The position numbers were made by a program, and so were the translations under genes. The notes under the pieces are model-generated. The model was not told the DNA's origin and searched no databases. It saw only the letters and a program-made list of their open reading frames with translations. Positions 1 to 7,746 of a stretch of DNA of 14,020 nucleotides are shown here, in pieces (position 1 is the first letter of the stretch; each line of letters begins with the position of its first letter). The stretch comes from JAKLDO01 sp035354435 (GTDB lineage: Bacteria; UBP6; UBA1177), in contig DAOQAY010000070.1 in assembly GCA_035354435.1 (NCBI GenBank), positions 1 to 14,020 on the forward strand, written 5' to 3'.

Positions 1-1339
1 TTTTCTGCCTTTCCGAAAGCCTGTGCTTTATCTCATCGAGCCTGACACCGTATTTTGCAATCTCCTTTGCATGGTCGCCCATTGATTCAGCTTCATCGGA
101 CATTTTCAAAAACAGCCATAGAATGTGCGTGTTCTGATTTTTACATTTACTTATTGCAGCCACCATATTTGAATGTCCGGTATCAAGAATTTCTTCATAT
201 CTTGTCACCTTTTTAAAAAGCGACCTCAGAGACGGTTTTCTGATCCCGATGTATGAATAAGCCAGCATATCTTTTAAATAATCGGCATAAGTGTCTGTAA
301 CCGGCAGAAGTTTTCTTCTTAAACTGATTTCATCATCACTTTCAAATATTTGAGGAACTATAAGCGGTGAAAAGATCAGCCGGAATCTTTTTTTTATGAT
401 TTTTTCTGCAAAAACCGCTATTTTGTTTCTTGCCGGAAAAACCATAAAAGCAAGAATAATCTTTAACAATGTCATATAGATAGCTATTTCGAAACCTGTA
501 TTTAAAAGTCCCGCTTTCCCAGAAATGAAAATTACAAACGAAACCATCGGATAAAACAATATAAGACCTGCTGTAAGCTCAATAACATTCACAAACACCT
601 GTAAAAAAGCTGTTCTTTTTCCTTCTGCCGAAGTTCCAATTGATGCAAAAAGAGCCGTTGCCGTAGATCCCAGAGTTGAACCCAGAACAACTGCCGCACC
701 GCTGTGCAGAGGCAGAACACCTGAAATTACCGCTGCAATTACAATCGTAGCCGTCGCACCTGAAGAGTGTATCAGTGCTGTAAATATGACACCTATTATA
801 ACCAGAATAATCATCGAGCTGACAGAATCCGACGCATTGTATTTTGCGAAAAGATCAATTATTTCAGGGCTTTCTTTTAAAAAGCCCATTGCACCGGACA
901 TTGTCTCCAATCCAAAAAAAATCAGTCCGAGACCAACAAAAAGCATACTTATCGCAATATACTGCTCTTTTCTGAAAATGAGCTTCCCGAAAACTCCGGC
1001 GGTGAACATAAATATTCCGGCTTTTGTTATTTTTATTGCAACTATCCAGGCTGTTGTAATTGAACCGATATTGGCGCCGATAAGAAAACTTACCGATTGA
1101 AGCACCGTCATCAAACCCACAGATGTCATAGTAACCAGAATTGCAGTTGTTGCACCGGAAGATTGAAAAAGCGTGGTGATAATAAAACCGGAAACAACTT
1201 TCAGAAAATCATTTCTGGCGAATCTATTGATTTTACTAGTAAAATCACCACCCGTAAAATCTGAAAGCAATGATCCCAGCTGCCCCATTCCGAAAAGAAA
1301 AAGTGCAATTCCGGCAAGAAGCATCATGAATTCATACAT
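1..1339 (-). CDS. Na/Pi cotransporter family protein with C-terminal PhoU-like domain (3' end beyond window)
   Basis: Inner-membrane transporter of the Na+/phosphate symporter (NptA/YjbB, SLC34-like) family, expected to move phosphate with sodium. I translated 446 codons from the ATG at 1339; the frame is still open at base 1. The inverted-repeat signature is clear: QSSGATTAI (about 59-67) with GANIGS (88-93), repeated as HSSGATATI (191-199) with GSTLGSTATA (220-229). Hydrophobic helices fill residues 1-310. From about 330 the chain becomes soluble and helical, and residues 414-435 (DEAESMGDHAKEIAKYGVRL) resemble the metal-binding helix of PhoU, a common C-terminal partner in this family. AAGGA lies 6 nt before the ATG, and the start is 10 nt after the lpdA stop, so it is the last visible gene of the operon. 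Some relatives are thought to export rather than import phosphate; direction cannot be read from sequence. Family call is firm, substrate inferred. Confidence 0.9.
   Translation of the reverse strand, partial: MYEFMMLLAGIALFLFGMGQLGSLLSDFTGGDFTSKINRFARNDFLKVVSGFIITTLFQSSGATTAILVTMTSVGLMTVLQSVSFLIGANIGSITTAWIVAIKITKAGIFMFTAGVFGKLIFRKEQYIAISMLFVGLGLIFFGLETMSGAMGFLKESPEIIDLFAKYNASDSVSSMIILVIIGVIFTALIHSSGATATIVIAAVISGVLPLHSGAAVVLGSTLGSTATALFASIGTSAEGKRTAFLQVFVNVIELTAGLILFYPMVSFVIFISGKAGLLNTGFEIAIYMTLLKIILAFMVFPARNKIAVFAEKIIKKRFRLIFSPLIVPQIFESDDEISLRRKLLPVTDTYADYLKDMLAYSYIGIRKPSLRSLFKKVTRYEEILDTGHSNMVAAISKCKNQNTHILWLFLKMSDEAESMGDHAKEIAKYGVRLDEIKHRLSERQK
1229..1246. repeat. Perfect 18-bp palindrome inside the Na/Pi transporter gene
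   Basis: The sequence GATTTTACTAGTAAAATC is identical to its own reverse complement. It encodes residues 32-37 (DFTSKI) of the transporter, about 93 nt into the gene. There is no loop, so an RNA hairpin would need the central bases unpaired. It could be a protein-binding site or chance. Confidence 0.6.
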
Positions 1340-1349
1340 ATTTTATCCT

Positions 1350-2717
1350 TTAAATATGAATTGTTCTGCCCAGAGCGTTCAATACAGCTTCAAGTGATGC
1401 TTCAGAAAGTGTGGGATGAGGATGAATAGAGTGAATAATATCTTCGGCTGTGGCTCCCATATTCATTGCCGGAATAAATTCCGCAATAAGATCTGTGGCA
1501 CCGTAACCGATTATGTGAGCACCGATTATTTTGTGGCTCTCCTCTTCGATAATGACCTTTACAAAGCCGGTTGTGTGATTTGATGCGACTGCTTTTCCAT
1601 TTGCACTGAACGGAAATTTTCCGACTTTAATCTTTATCCCTTTTTCAACTGCTTCAGATTCTCTGTAACCTATTGAACCTATTGAAGGAAGGCAGTATAT
1701 ACACCCCGGATTCAGATTATAGTCGATCGGATGGATAATATTTCCGGCAATCTGCTCAACTGTCAGAATTCCTTCATGTTCAGCAGTATGTGCCAGCATC
1801 GGTGTCGGAATGACATCACCTATCGCAAAAATTCCGGCAACATTTGTTTTGAAATGATTATCCACCTGAATAAATCCTTTTTTATCAAGCTCTATTCCGG
1901 CTGCCTCAAGGTTCAGGTTTTTGATATTAGGTGAACGACCTACACTTGAAAGCACTTGCTCTGCTTCAACAGTTGTTCCGTTATTCAGAGATATAACCAT
2001 GGAATTATTAACTTTCTGAGCTTTTTCAACAAAAACGCCTGTAATTATTTTTATTTTCTTTTTCTTAAACTCCTTTGTAAGTTCTTTTGATATTTCGGCA
2101 TCTTCAAAAGGAATAATCGTGTTCATCGCTTCTATGATTGTAACTTCAACTCCGAAAGAATGATAGATATAGGCCATTTCAACACCGATGACACCACCGC
2201 CGATTATCGCAATACTTTTAGGAAGAGCCGGCTGGAAAAGTGCATGGTCGGAACTGATTATGTCTTTGCCGTCAACAGGGAAACTCGCCATATCACGAAC
2301 GATTGAACCTGTCGCAATGATAATATTCTCGGCTTCAAAAAGATTTTCACCGGCTTCAACAGTTTTCGGACCGGTAAAACGGGCAGCTCCCGTAACAAGT
2401 CTTATTTTGTTCTTTTTAAAAAGATATGCCACGCCTGTTCTATTCTTAAGCACCGCATTTTTTGCATGGGCTACAACTTTCCCCCAGTCAAATGTTGCAG
2501 TTGCAGTTATTCCCATTGAATCAGAGCCGAGAACAGTATTGTAAGTTTCAGCCGCTGCAATAAGCGCTTTTGTGGGAATACACCCGCAATTCAGACAAGT
2601 TCCGCCGAGATCAGCTTTTTCAATGACAACCGGCTCAAGACCGAGCTGTGCGGCTCTGATCGCTGCGACATAACCGCCGGGACCTGCACCGATTATCAGA
2701 AGTTTTACTTTTTCCAT
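1350..2717 (-). CDS. lpdA: Dihydrolipoyl dehydrogenase (E3)
   Basis: FAD- and NAD-dependent disulfide oxidoreductase that reoxidises dihydrolipoamide on the E2 or H protein of 2-oxoacid dehydrogenase or glycine-cleavage complexes; cytoplasmic. The 455 residues match the usual length. The FAD dinucleotide fold is at the N-terminus (GAGPGG, 10-15). The redox disulfide is C41/C46 in GGTCLNCGCIPTK. The second nucleotide-binding fold shows IIGGGVIGVE near 172-181, the second FAD motif is AIGDV, and the catalytic His-Glu pair is H434/E439 in HPHPTLSE. An extra Cys (C44) sits between the redox cysteines where Val or Arg is commoner. The ATG overlaps the end of murJ by 13 nt with GAGG just upstream, so translation is probably coupled. 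No E1, E2 or gcv genes are present here, so its partner complex is unknown. The His-Pro-Thr-x-x-Glu ending argues against glutathione or mercuric reductase. Confidence 0.94.
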   Translation of the reverse strand: MEKVKLLIIGAGPGGYVAAIRAAQLGLEPVVIEKADLGGTCLNCGCIPTKALIAAAETYNTVLGSDSMGITATATFDWGKVVAHAKNAVLKNRTGVAYLFKKNKIRLVTGAARFTGPKTVEAGENLFEAENIIIATGSIVRDMASFPVDGKDIISSDHALFQPALPKSIAIIGGGVIGVEMAYIYHSFGVEVTIIEAMNTIIPFEDAEISKELTKEFKKKKIKIITGVFVEKAQKVNNSMVISLNNGTTVEAEQVLSSVGRSPNIKNLNLEAAGIELDKKGFIQVDNHFKTNVAGIFAIGDVIPTPMLAHTAEHEGILTVEQIAGNIIHPIDYNLNPGCIYCLPSIGSIGYRESEAVEKGIKIKVGKFPFSANGKAVASNHTTGFVKVIIEEESHKIIGAHIIGYGATDLIAEFIPAMNMGATAEDIIHSIHPHPTLSEASLEAVLNALGRTIHI

Positions 2718-4309
2718 TTTAATTTCCTCGCAATTTTATCAGACAGATATGTGACATTTTCATCTTTAATGACGATCAGAACTGTAAACAGTGTTACTCC
2801 AAAAATAACAGTTATAACCGAAAATGGTATTAACTCTGTAACAATTCTGTTCCACAAGCCTTTGAAAACAGTGTATTTCCCGAAAATATTGTAAATACCC
2901 TTTTTCAGAAAAAATACCGGCAGAATACACACCGCGGATATTATAAAAAACCTGAAAGAATATATGAACGCATTCGTTATTCCCTTTAAATCTATCTTTC
3001 CACCTTTTTTCAACATCAGAACCAGCAGTACGGTGCTTACAAATGCAGAAATTGTCGAAGCAAGCGCAACGCCACCGCCTTTCATGGAATCAACCAGCAT
3101 CAGTGCGGCAATAATATTCACAATTACTGAAACCACACCTGCAATTGTGGGGGATACTGTGTCTTCCTGAGCATAGAAAGCAGGAAAAAGTATTCTTGTA
3201 ACTGCTATAAAAAATAACCCTGAAATATGAAACATCAAAGCGTAGGCCGTGATACGGACAGATTCATCATCGAATTTGCCGAATTTGAAAAGTAGAGAAA
3301 CTATTTCATTTCTCATTAAAAGCGTAAAAACCATTGCCGGCAAAGAGATCATTGCAGTAAGCTTTATACCGAAAACCAGATTTTTATTAAAATTATCCCA
3401 TCGTCCTTCTTTGGCATCAGTTGAAAATTCAGGCAGAATAACAGTACTTAGCGATATAACAAAAACTCCGAGTATAAGTTCTTCAAGCCTGTTCGAGAAC
3501 TGAAGACTGCTTACGACACCCTCACCGGCCTTGTTGGCAATCCTTGTGGTCGCAATTATATTTATCTGATACGCACCCATTCCAAGCAGAGTCGGAGAAA
3601 TCAGTCTCATAACCTTTTTTACTCCGGGATGAGTGAAAGCAGTTCTAAAATTTGAAAAAGAAAACCTCATTCCCGTCTTAAGCAGATACGGAATCTGAAA
3701 ACCCATCTGGATCATGCCGCCTATCGTTACACCAATCGAAATAGCTCTTGCCGGATTGGCAGTGAATGGAGACAGAACAAATGCCGCCGCAATAAAAGCC
3801 AGATTAAACAAAACGGAAGTAAAGCCGCTCGGGCCGAATATCCCGGCGCTATTTAAAATCCCCTGAATAAATGCCGCAACCGAAATAAATCCAAGATAAG
3901 GAAACATAATCTGAGTCAGGAAAACCGCTTCGTCAGCAGTCTGAGTATCAAATTCAGGACCGAAAATATTTACAAAAATCCCTGATGTGAAAATTCCGGC
4001 AATGACTGTCAATGTAAAAATAGTTACAGAAAAAGTCAGTGCGGCACTTAGAAATTCTGCTGTTTCTTTTTTATTGTTCTTTGACAGATATCCTTTCAAT
4101 GTCGGAATAAATGCCGCTGAAGTTGTTCCTTCGGCAAAAAGCCTTCTGAGCAGATTAGGGATGAGAAATGCCACGGTAAAAGCATCAGAAAGAGCTGTGG
4201 TTCCCAGAAATGCTGCTTTTACAGATTCACGGATAAGCCCCAGAACCCTTGAAAGCATACTGTAACCGACAAGTAGAGAACTGCTTTTCAGTATCGCCTT
4301 TCTGCTCAA
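2705..4309 (-). CDS. murJ: Lipid II flippase MurJ (MviN), MOP superfamily
   Basis: Polytopic inner-membrane protein that flips undecaprenyl-linked lipid II to the periplasmic face for peptidoglycan polymerisation. The 534 residues and roughly 14 hydrophobic segments fit the family. The N-terminus carries the conserved MurJ pattern: SRVLGLIRE (20-28), SDAF (41-44) and NLLRRLFAEG (52-61). By alignment with E. coli MurJ from memory, R21, R27, D42 and R55 correspond to the conserved R18, R24, D39 and R52. It starts at TTG (4309-4307), not ATG: a strong GGAGGGG lies 5 nt upstream, and the only nearby ATG (4313-4311) belongs to the last codons of PBP1A. The start overlaps the PBP1A stop as TTGA. 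Its 3' end overlaps lpdA by 13 nt. Placement directly after a bifunctional PBP links substrate delivery with polymerisation. Confidence 0.95.
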   Translation of the reverse strand: MSRKAILKSSSLLVGYSMLSRVLGLIRESVKAAFLGTTALSDAFTVAFLIPNLLRRLFAEGTTSAAFIPTLKGYLSKNNKKETAEFLSAALTFSVTIFTLTVIAGIFTSGIFVNIFGPEFDTQTADEAVFLTQIMFPYLGFISVAAFIQGILNSAGIFGPSGFTSVLFNLAFIAAAFVLSPFTANPARAISIGVTIGGMIQMGFQIPYLLKTGMRFSFSNFRTAFTHPGVKKVMRLISPTLLGMGAYQINIIATTRIANKAGEGVVSSLQFSNRLEELILGVFVISLSTVILPEFSTDAKEGRWDNFNKNLVFGIKLTAMISLPAMVFTLLMRNEIVSLLFKFGKFDDESVRITAYALMFHISGLFFIAVTRILFPAFYAQEDTVSPTIAGVVSVIVNIIAALMLVDSMKGGGVALASTISAFVSTVLLVLMLKKGGKIDLKGITNAFIYSFRFFIISAVCILPVFFLKKGIYNIFGKYTVFKGLWNRIVTELIPFSVITVIFGVTLFTVLIVIKDENVTYLSDKIARKLKWKK

Positions 4310-6921
4310 AACATCCCCTCCGGAGCTTTGGCAGGATCAAGAATGTCTTTTTCTTCCAGTGTTGTCTGAGGTTCAGTACCTGCATGAAAATACATGATGA
4401 CGCCTGGACCTTCTGTGACAAGACCGGTCGATGTATCTATCTTTCTGCTCACTATTCCGCCCGGATACGGATAATTGGTCGGGGGATAGTTATTTAAATA
4501 TCTTTCCATAAAATCTTTCCAGATCGGCAGTGCCGCTTTTCCACCCGTTTCCGCCTTTCCCAGAGGCTTTCCATGCTGATCATTTCCAACCCAGACACCA
4601 GCAACAAGATTGGGAGAATAACCTATGAACCATGCATCAAAAAAATCATTGGTAGTGCCCGTCTTTCCGGCAACATGCCTGCTGCATATTGATCTGTCTT
4701 CGTTTTCTTCTATTTCTCCCAATTCTTCAGAAACAAGCGGATTTTTATTGCACTTATATGAATTAAGACCTCTTGCGGCAGCAGCAGTTCCTCTGTTAAT
4801 TACATCTTCAAGAACTTTATTGACAATATAGGCAGTCTGCGGAGAAAGAGCGCGATGTTCTTCTCTTTTTGCAAAATACATCAGTCTGGATATTTTTTCA
4901 GGAGCGGAAATATAAGGATCGTAAAATGCTGTATTATCCTCAAGAACTTTTCCATTTTTATCATAAACTTTTCTTATAAAAGTCGTATCAGGACTCTTCC
5001 CCATGTTCGGAAAATGGGCATAAGCATCTGTAAGCTCATCGATTGTAAGACAGCTGGATCCGAGCATGCTTCCATATTCAGGTCTTATCTGGCTTTTTAT
5101 TCCGAGCTTTTTAGCTGCATCAATAGCTTCTTTAAGTCCAATTTTCTGGAGAACTCTTATTGCTGGAGTATTCATCGAATGGATCAACGCTTCCCAGACA
5201 GTAACTTCACCTTTAAATGTATCTTCATAATTTGACGGTTTAAAATTCGGATCAACAACAGTAACAGGGGCATCGAGTATCATCGACGCCGGCGTAAGAT
5301 AGGGTTCTCCGTCCGGTTTCTTTTCCAGTGCTATCGAATAAAATACCGGTTTTATCGCACTTCCCGGCTGTCTGCATGCCTGAGTTGTCCTATCAAACTC
5401 ACTGATTTCAAAATCGTAACCGCCCATGAGAGCTTTGACATATCCCGAATAAGGATCTTTAACGATTATTGCCGCCTGACTTGCCGGTATCTGCTCAAGA
5501 ACAAAGAAAAAGTCTTTTAACAGTTTTTTTGAATAATTACGGTGATCGAGCACATCTGTCGTTCCCTCTTTGTCGGTGGCTCTCACCATCACCACATCAC
5601 CAGGAGAGAAAACATCTGCGGAGCTTCTAATCGTACTGCCGTATGACATCGGATCAAAAGGTCTTGCCCACTGGATATCCGAAGTAAACACAGGCCTTTT
5701 TATCTTTCCCACCTGAACAATTGCCTTGTCGGGAAGTGTTTCCAGAATCACACCCTGATAAAAAACACCGCTTTTGATATTATTTTCAGTTATGTTCCCA
5801 AAATAATCCTCATGATTTTTCAAATAGTTATCGAGATCTTTCTCTAAATTAATTTTGTAAAGAGGATTTGTAACTTCCCCGTTAAATTTTGAACCTTTCT
5901 TGAAACTATCTTCTTCATTTCTTGCATATCCCTGCCTTTTCGAAAGCTCACGAAGCCCCATAAAAACAGCTTCGTCCGCAAGTTTTGAAGCTCTCATATC
6001 AACAGTTGTCTGAACAGTCATTCCTTCTTTATAAAGTTTGTCAAATCCATATTTTTCAAGCAGATATCTTCTGACCCTTTCGCTGAAGTAAGGGGCTTTA
6101 TCAAGAAAAAGCTCTTTCTGCGGATTTGTAGTTACAGGCTTGGCACTTGCTTCCTCATATTCACTTTTTGTAATAAATTTTTCTTCAAACATTCTTTTCA
6201 GAACATAGTTTCTTCTCTTCATAGCAATTTTAGGATTATGGATCGGTGAGGCAGCTGAAGGATATTTAGGAAGACCGGCGAGAGTAGCCATTTCGTGCAG
6301 ATCGAGTTCCCAAACATGTTTGCTAAAATATTTTTTTGAAGCCGCTTCAACTCCGAAAGCTCCGCTTCCGAGATATATTTCATTAAGATAAAGATAAAGT
6401 ATTTCCTCTTTTGAAAGATGTTTTTCAAGCTCGACAGCAAGAATAATATCCTTGATCTTTCTGCTATATGTCCTCTCAGATCCCACAAATGACTTTGCAA
6501 GCTGCTGAGTGATAGTACTTCCGCCCTGTTTGTGTCCGGTGAAAATCGTTCTGATCCCGGCTCTCAACATTCCCATCGGATCTATACCGTGATGCGTGTA
6601 AAATGAATTGTCCTCTCCTGCAACAAAAGCAAGCCTCAATTTTTCAGGGATCTTGTCGTAAGGAACTATTATTCTCCAGTTTTCATTATAAAATTCAGCA
6701 ATCAGTTCACCGTCATAGGAATATACTTTTGTCCCGGCATCAGGCTTATAATCGCTGACTGTGTTTATTGAAGGAATCTCTGCCTTGAATTTAAAGAAAA
6801 GTGCCGTCGCTATTAAAAACACTGAAAGAATACATGCCAATACAAGCATCAACAGTTTTTTCCGTATTGATTTTGACCTTCCGCTGAAAATCTTTCTTCC
6901 GGCAGTTTTGGAACTTTTCAT
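4306..6921 (-). CDS. mrcA: Class A penicillin-binding protein 1A (glycosyltransferase/transpeptidase)
   Basis: Bifunctional peptidoglycan synthase of 871 residues that polymerises lipid II and cross-links the strands. A basic cytoplasmic tail is followed by one membrane anchor (about 23-45). The GT51 domain (about 70-250) contains GEDNSFYTHHG with catalytic E103, GGSTITQQLAK (133-143), KHLSKEEILYLYLNEIYLG and the ATLAGLPKYPS motif. An OB-like insert (about 345-465) is typical of PBP1A. The transpeptidase has SAIK (S521 nucleophile, K524), SMN (582-584) and KTGT (753-756). About 25 residues, acidic in their second half and holding C724 and C746, separate GTAAAARG from the KTG box; most PBP1A proteins join these directly. 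The ATG overlaps the rppH-like stop as ATGA, with GGAG 8 nt upstream. MurJ follows with a 4-nt overlap. The symbol follows E. coli usage; ponA is the equivalent elsewhere. Confidence 0.96.
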   Translation of the reverse strand: MKSSKTAGRKIFSGRSKSIRKKLLMLVLACILSVFLIATALFFKFKAEIPSINTVSDYKPDAGTKVYSYDGELIAEFYNENWRIIVPYDKIPEKLRLAFVAGEDNSFYTHHGIDPMGMLRAGIRTIFTGHKQGGSTITQQLAKSFVGSERTYSRKIKDIILAVELEKHLSKEEILYLYLNEIYLGSGAFGVEAASKKYFSKHVWELDLHEMATLAGLPKYPSAASPIHNPKIAMKRRNYVLKRMFEEKFITKSEYEEASAKPVTTNPQKELFLDKAPYFSERVRRYLLEKYGFDKLYKEGMTVQTTVDMRASKLADEAVFMGLRELSKRQGYARNEEDSFKKGSKFNGEVTNPLYKINLEKDLDNYLKNHEDYFGNITENNIKSGVFYQGVILETLPDKAIVQVGKIKRPVFTSDIQWARPFDPMSYGSTIRSSADVFSPGDVVMVRATDKEGTTDVLDHRNYSKKLLKDFFFVLEQIPASQAAIIVKDPYSGYVKALMGGYDFEISEFDRTTQACRQPGSAIKPVFYSIALEKKPDGEPYLTPASMILDAPVTVVDPNFKPSNYEDTFKGEVTVWEALIHSMNTPAIRVLQKIGLKEAIDAAKKLGIKSQIRPEYGSMLGSSCLTIDELTDAYAHFPNMGKSPDTTFIRKVYDKNGKVLEDNTAFYDPYISAPEKISRLMYFAKREEHRALSPQTAYIVNKVLEDVINRGTAAAARGLNSYKCNKNPLVSEELGEIEENEDRSICSRHVAGKTGTTNDFFDAWFIGYSPNLVAGVWVGNDQHGKPLGKAETGGKAALPIWKDFMERYLNNYPPTNYPYPGGIVSRKIDTSTGLVTEGPGVIMYFHAGTEPQTTLEEKDILDPAKAPEGMF
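4315..4321 (-). promoter_or_regulatory. Shine-Dalgarno that fixes the TTG start of murJ
   Basis: GGAGGGG reads on the minus strand 5 nt before the TTG at 4309. It lies inside the last codons of the PBP1A gene. Its strength and spacing are the reason for choosing the TTG rather than a downstream start. Confidence 0.8.
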
Positions 6922-7355
6922 CGCTTATCTCCGAACAATTGACCGAAGGCCTTTATATAGCTGTTCTTTTTAAAATCAACTACTCTTTTTATTGCTTCTT
7001 CTTTTGTTATCCAGTCAAAAGAAATAAACTCCTTGGACGGTTTCAAATCCCATCCGCTTTCTTTTATCTCAAGCAGAAAATATGTCTGGAGCTGACCGTC
7101 AAATCCGAATCTTCTGTTGACACGATTAGGGAAAAAATATGAAACAGGATCAGAATTAGCCAATATTTTCAAATAGTTTCTTTCAATACCTGTCTCCTCT
7201 TTTATTTCCCTGAAAAGTGCTGTTGCCTCATCTTCGCCTTCATCAACGCCGCCCTGAGGTATCTGCCAGGCATTTTTAATATCTCTTCTCTCCCCTACAA
7301 GGATCAGATTGTCAGAGTTAATTATCACAGCGGCAACATTTTTTCTGAAATTCAT
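6918..7355 (-). CDS. rppH: Nudix hydrolase, probable RNA 5'-pyrophosphohydrolase (RppH-like)
   Basis: Cytoplasmic Nudix enzyme of 145 residues. The Nudix box fits the consensus exactly: G35, E41, R49-E50, E53-E54 and G56 across residues 35-57. The preceding WQIPQGG (30-36) and the later GQLQTYFLLE (87-96) are typical of RppH and plant Ap4A hydrolase relatives, which remove pyrophosphate from 5'-triphosphate mRNA ends (starting 5'-end-dependent decay) or split dinucleoside polyphosphates. RppH is favoured over ADP-ribose or NADH pyrophosphatases because of these flanking motifs; Ap4A hydrolysis cannot be excluded. The start is one base after the queD stop, with GAGG about 7 nt upstream, and the end overlaps PBP1A as ATGA. 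The link to wall synthesis is probably only co-transcription. Confidence 0.85.
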   Translation of the reverse strand: MNFRKNVAAVIINSDNLILVGERRDIKNAWQIPQGGVDEGEDEATALFREIKEETGIERNYLKILANSDPVSYFFPNRVNRRFGFDGQLQTYFLLEIKESGWDLKPSKEFISFDWITKEEAIKRVVDFKKNSYIKAFGQLFGDKR

Positions 7356-7356
7356 A

Positions 7357-7734
7357 TCACGCCTCTACTATTGCACATGATTTCTCACTTTCCCACACCA
7401 TCACCTTTGACACACTTGATAAAGAGTCCTGTAATTTTATCTCAGCATCGCACTGAACAAAAATATACTTTGCAATATTCTCTGCCGTGGGATTTAAAAC
7501 TTTGAATTCATCCATTGAATTCAGATCCTTGTGATCGAGAACATCGGTTATTTTTTTCAGAATCCTGTCAATATCCTTAAAATCCATGACAAAACCAGTT
7601 GCCGTAAGTTCATTCCTTGTAACATAAAGCCTGACTTTCCAGTTGTGTCCATGGATATTCTCGCATTTTCCGCAGTAATTTCTCAAGTGATGCGCCGAGG
7701 AAAAATAAATTTCTCTGTAAACTTCTGTTCTCAT
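7357..7734 (-). CDS. queD: 6-carboxytetrahydropterin synthase (QueD/PTPS family)
   Basis: Zinc enzyme of the T-fold family that converts 7,8-dihydroneopterin triphosphate to 6-carboxy-5,6,7,8-tetrahydropterin, the second step towards preQ0 and queuosine tRNA modification. Of its 125 residues, the zinc ligands are H15 (SAHH), H28 and H30 (IHGHNW), with catalytic C24 three residues before H28. Other family marks are GFVMDF (47-52), LDHKDLN (66-72, catalytic His), NPTAENIA (81-88) and the terminal WES Glu (E115) that binds the pterin. A second Cys (C21) precedes the catalytic one. The ATG is 12 nt after the PPIase stop, with an AGAGGA site overlapping that stop region. No queC, queE, queF or folE lies in the window, so the rest of the pathway must be elsewhere. 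A pure PTPS role is less likely for a bacterial protein with the CxxxHGH motif. Confidence 0.93.
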   Translation of the reverse strand: MRTEVYREIYFSSAHHLRNYCGKCENIHGHNWKVRLYVTRNELTATGFVMDFKDIDRILKKITDVLDHKDLNSMDEFKVLNPTAENIAKYIFVQCDAEIKLQDSLSSVSKVMVWESEKSCAIVEA

Positions 7735-7746
7735 TAAAAAAATCCT

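Noticed and set aside
786..1397. Plus-strand open frames opposite the Na/Pi transporter gene
   Set aside because: Shadows of the transporter and lpdA coding strand; composition and lack of binding sites do not support them, while the minus frame shows the family motifs throughout.
4227..4497. Overlapping open frames on both strands at the PBP1A/murJ junction
   Set aside because: Both real genes cover this region with conserved motifs and good starts; the others lack binding sites and recognisable protein features.
1..7000. Frequent ATTCCGGC-type words on the plus strand
   Set aside because: They fall in many genes as Ala-Gly codon pairs (GCC GGA) in leftward frames, so codon preference explains them; no regular spacing was seen.
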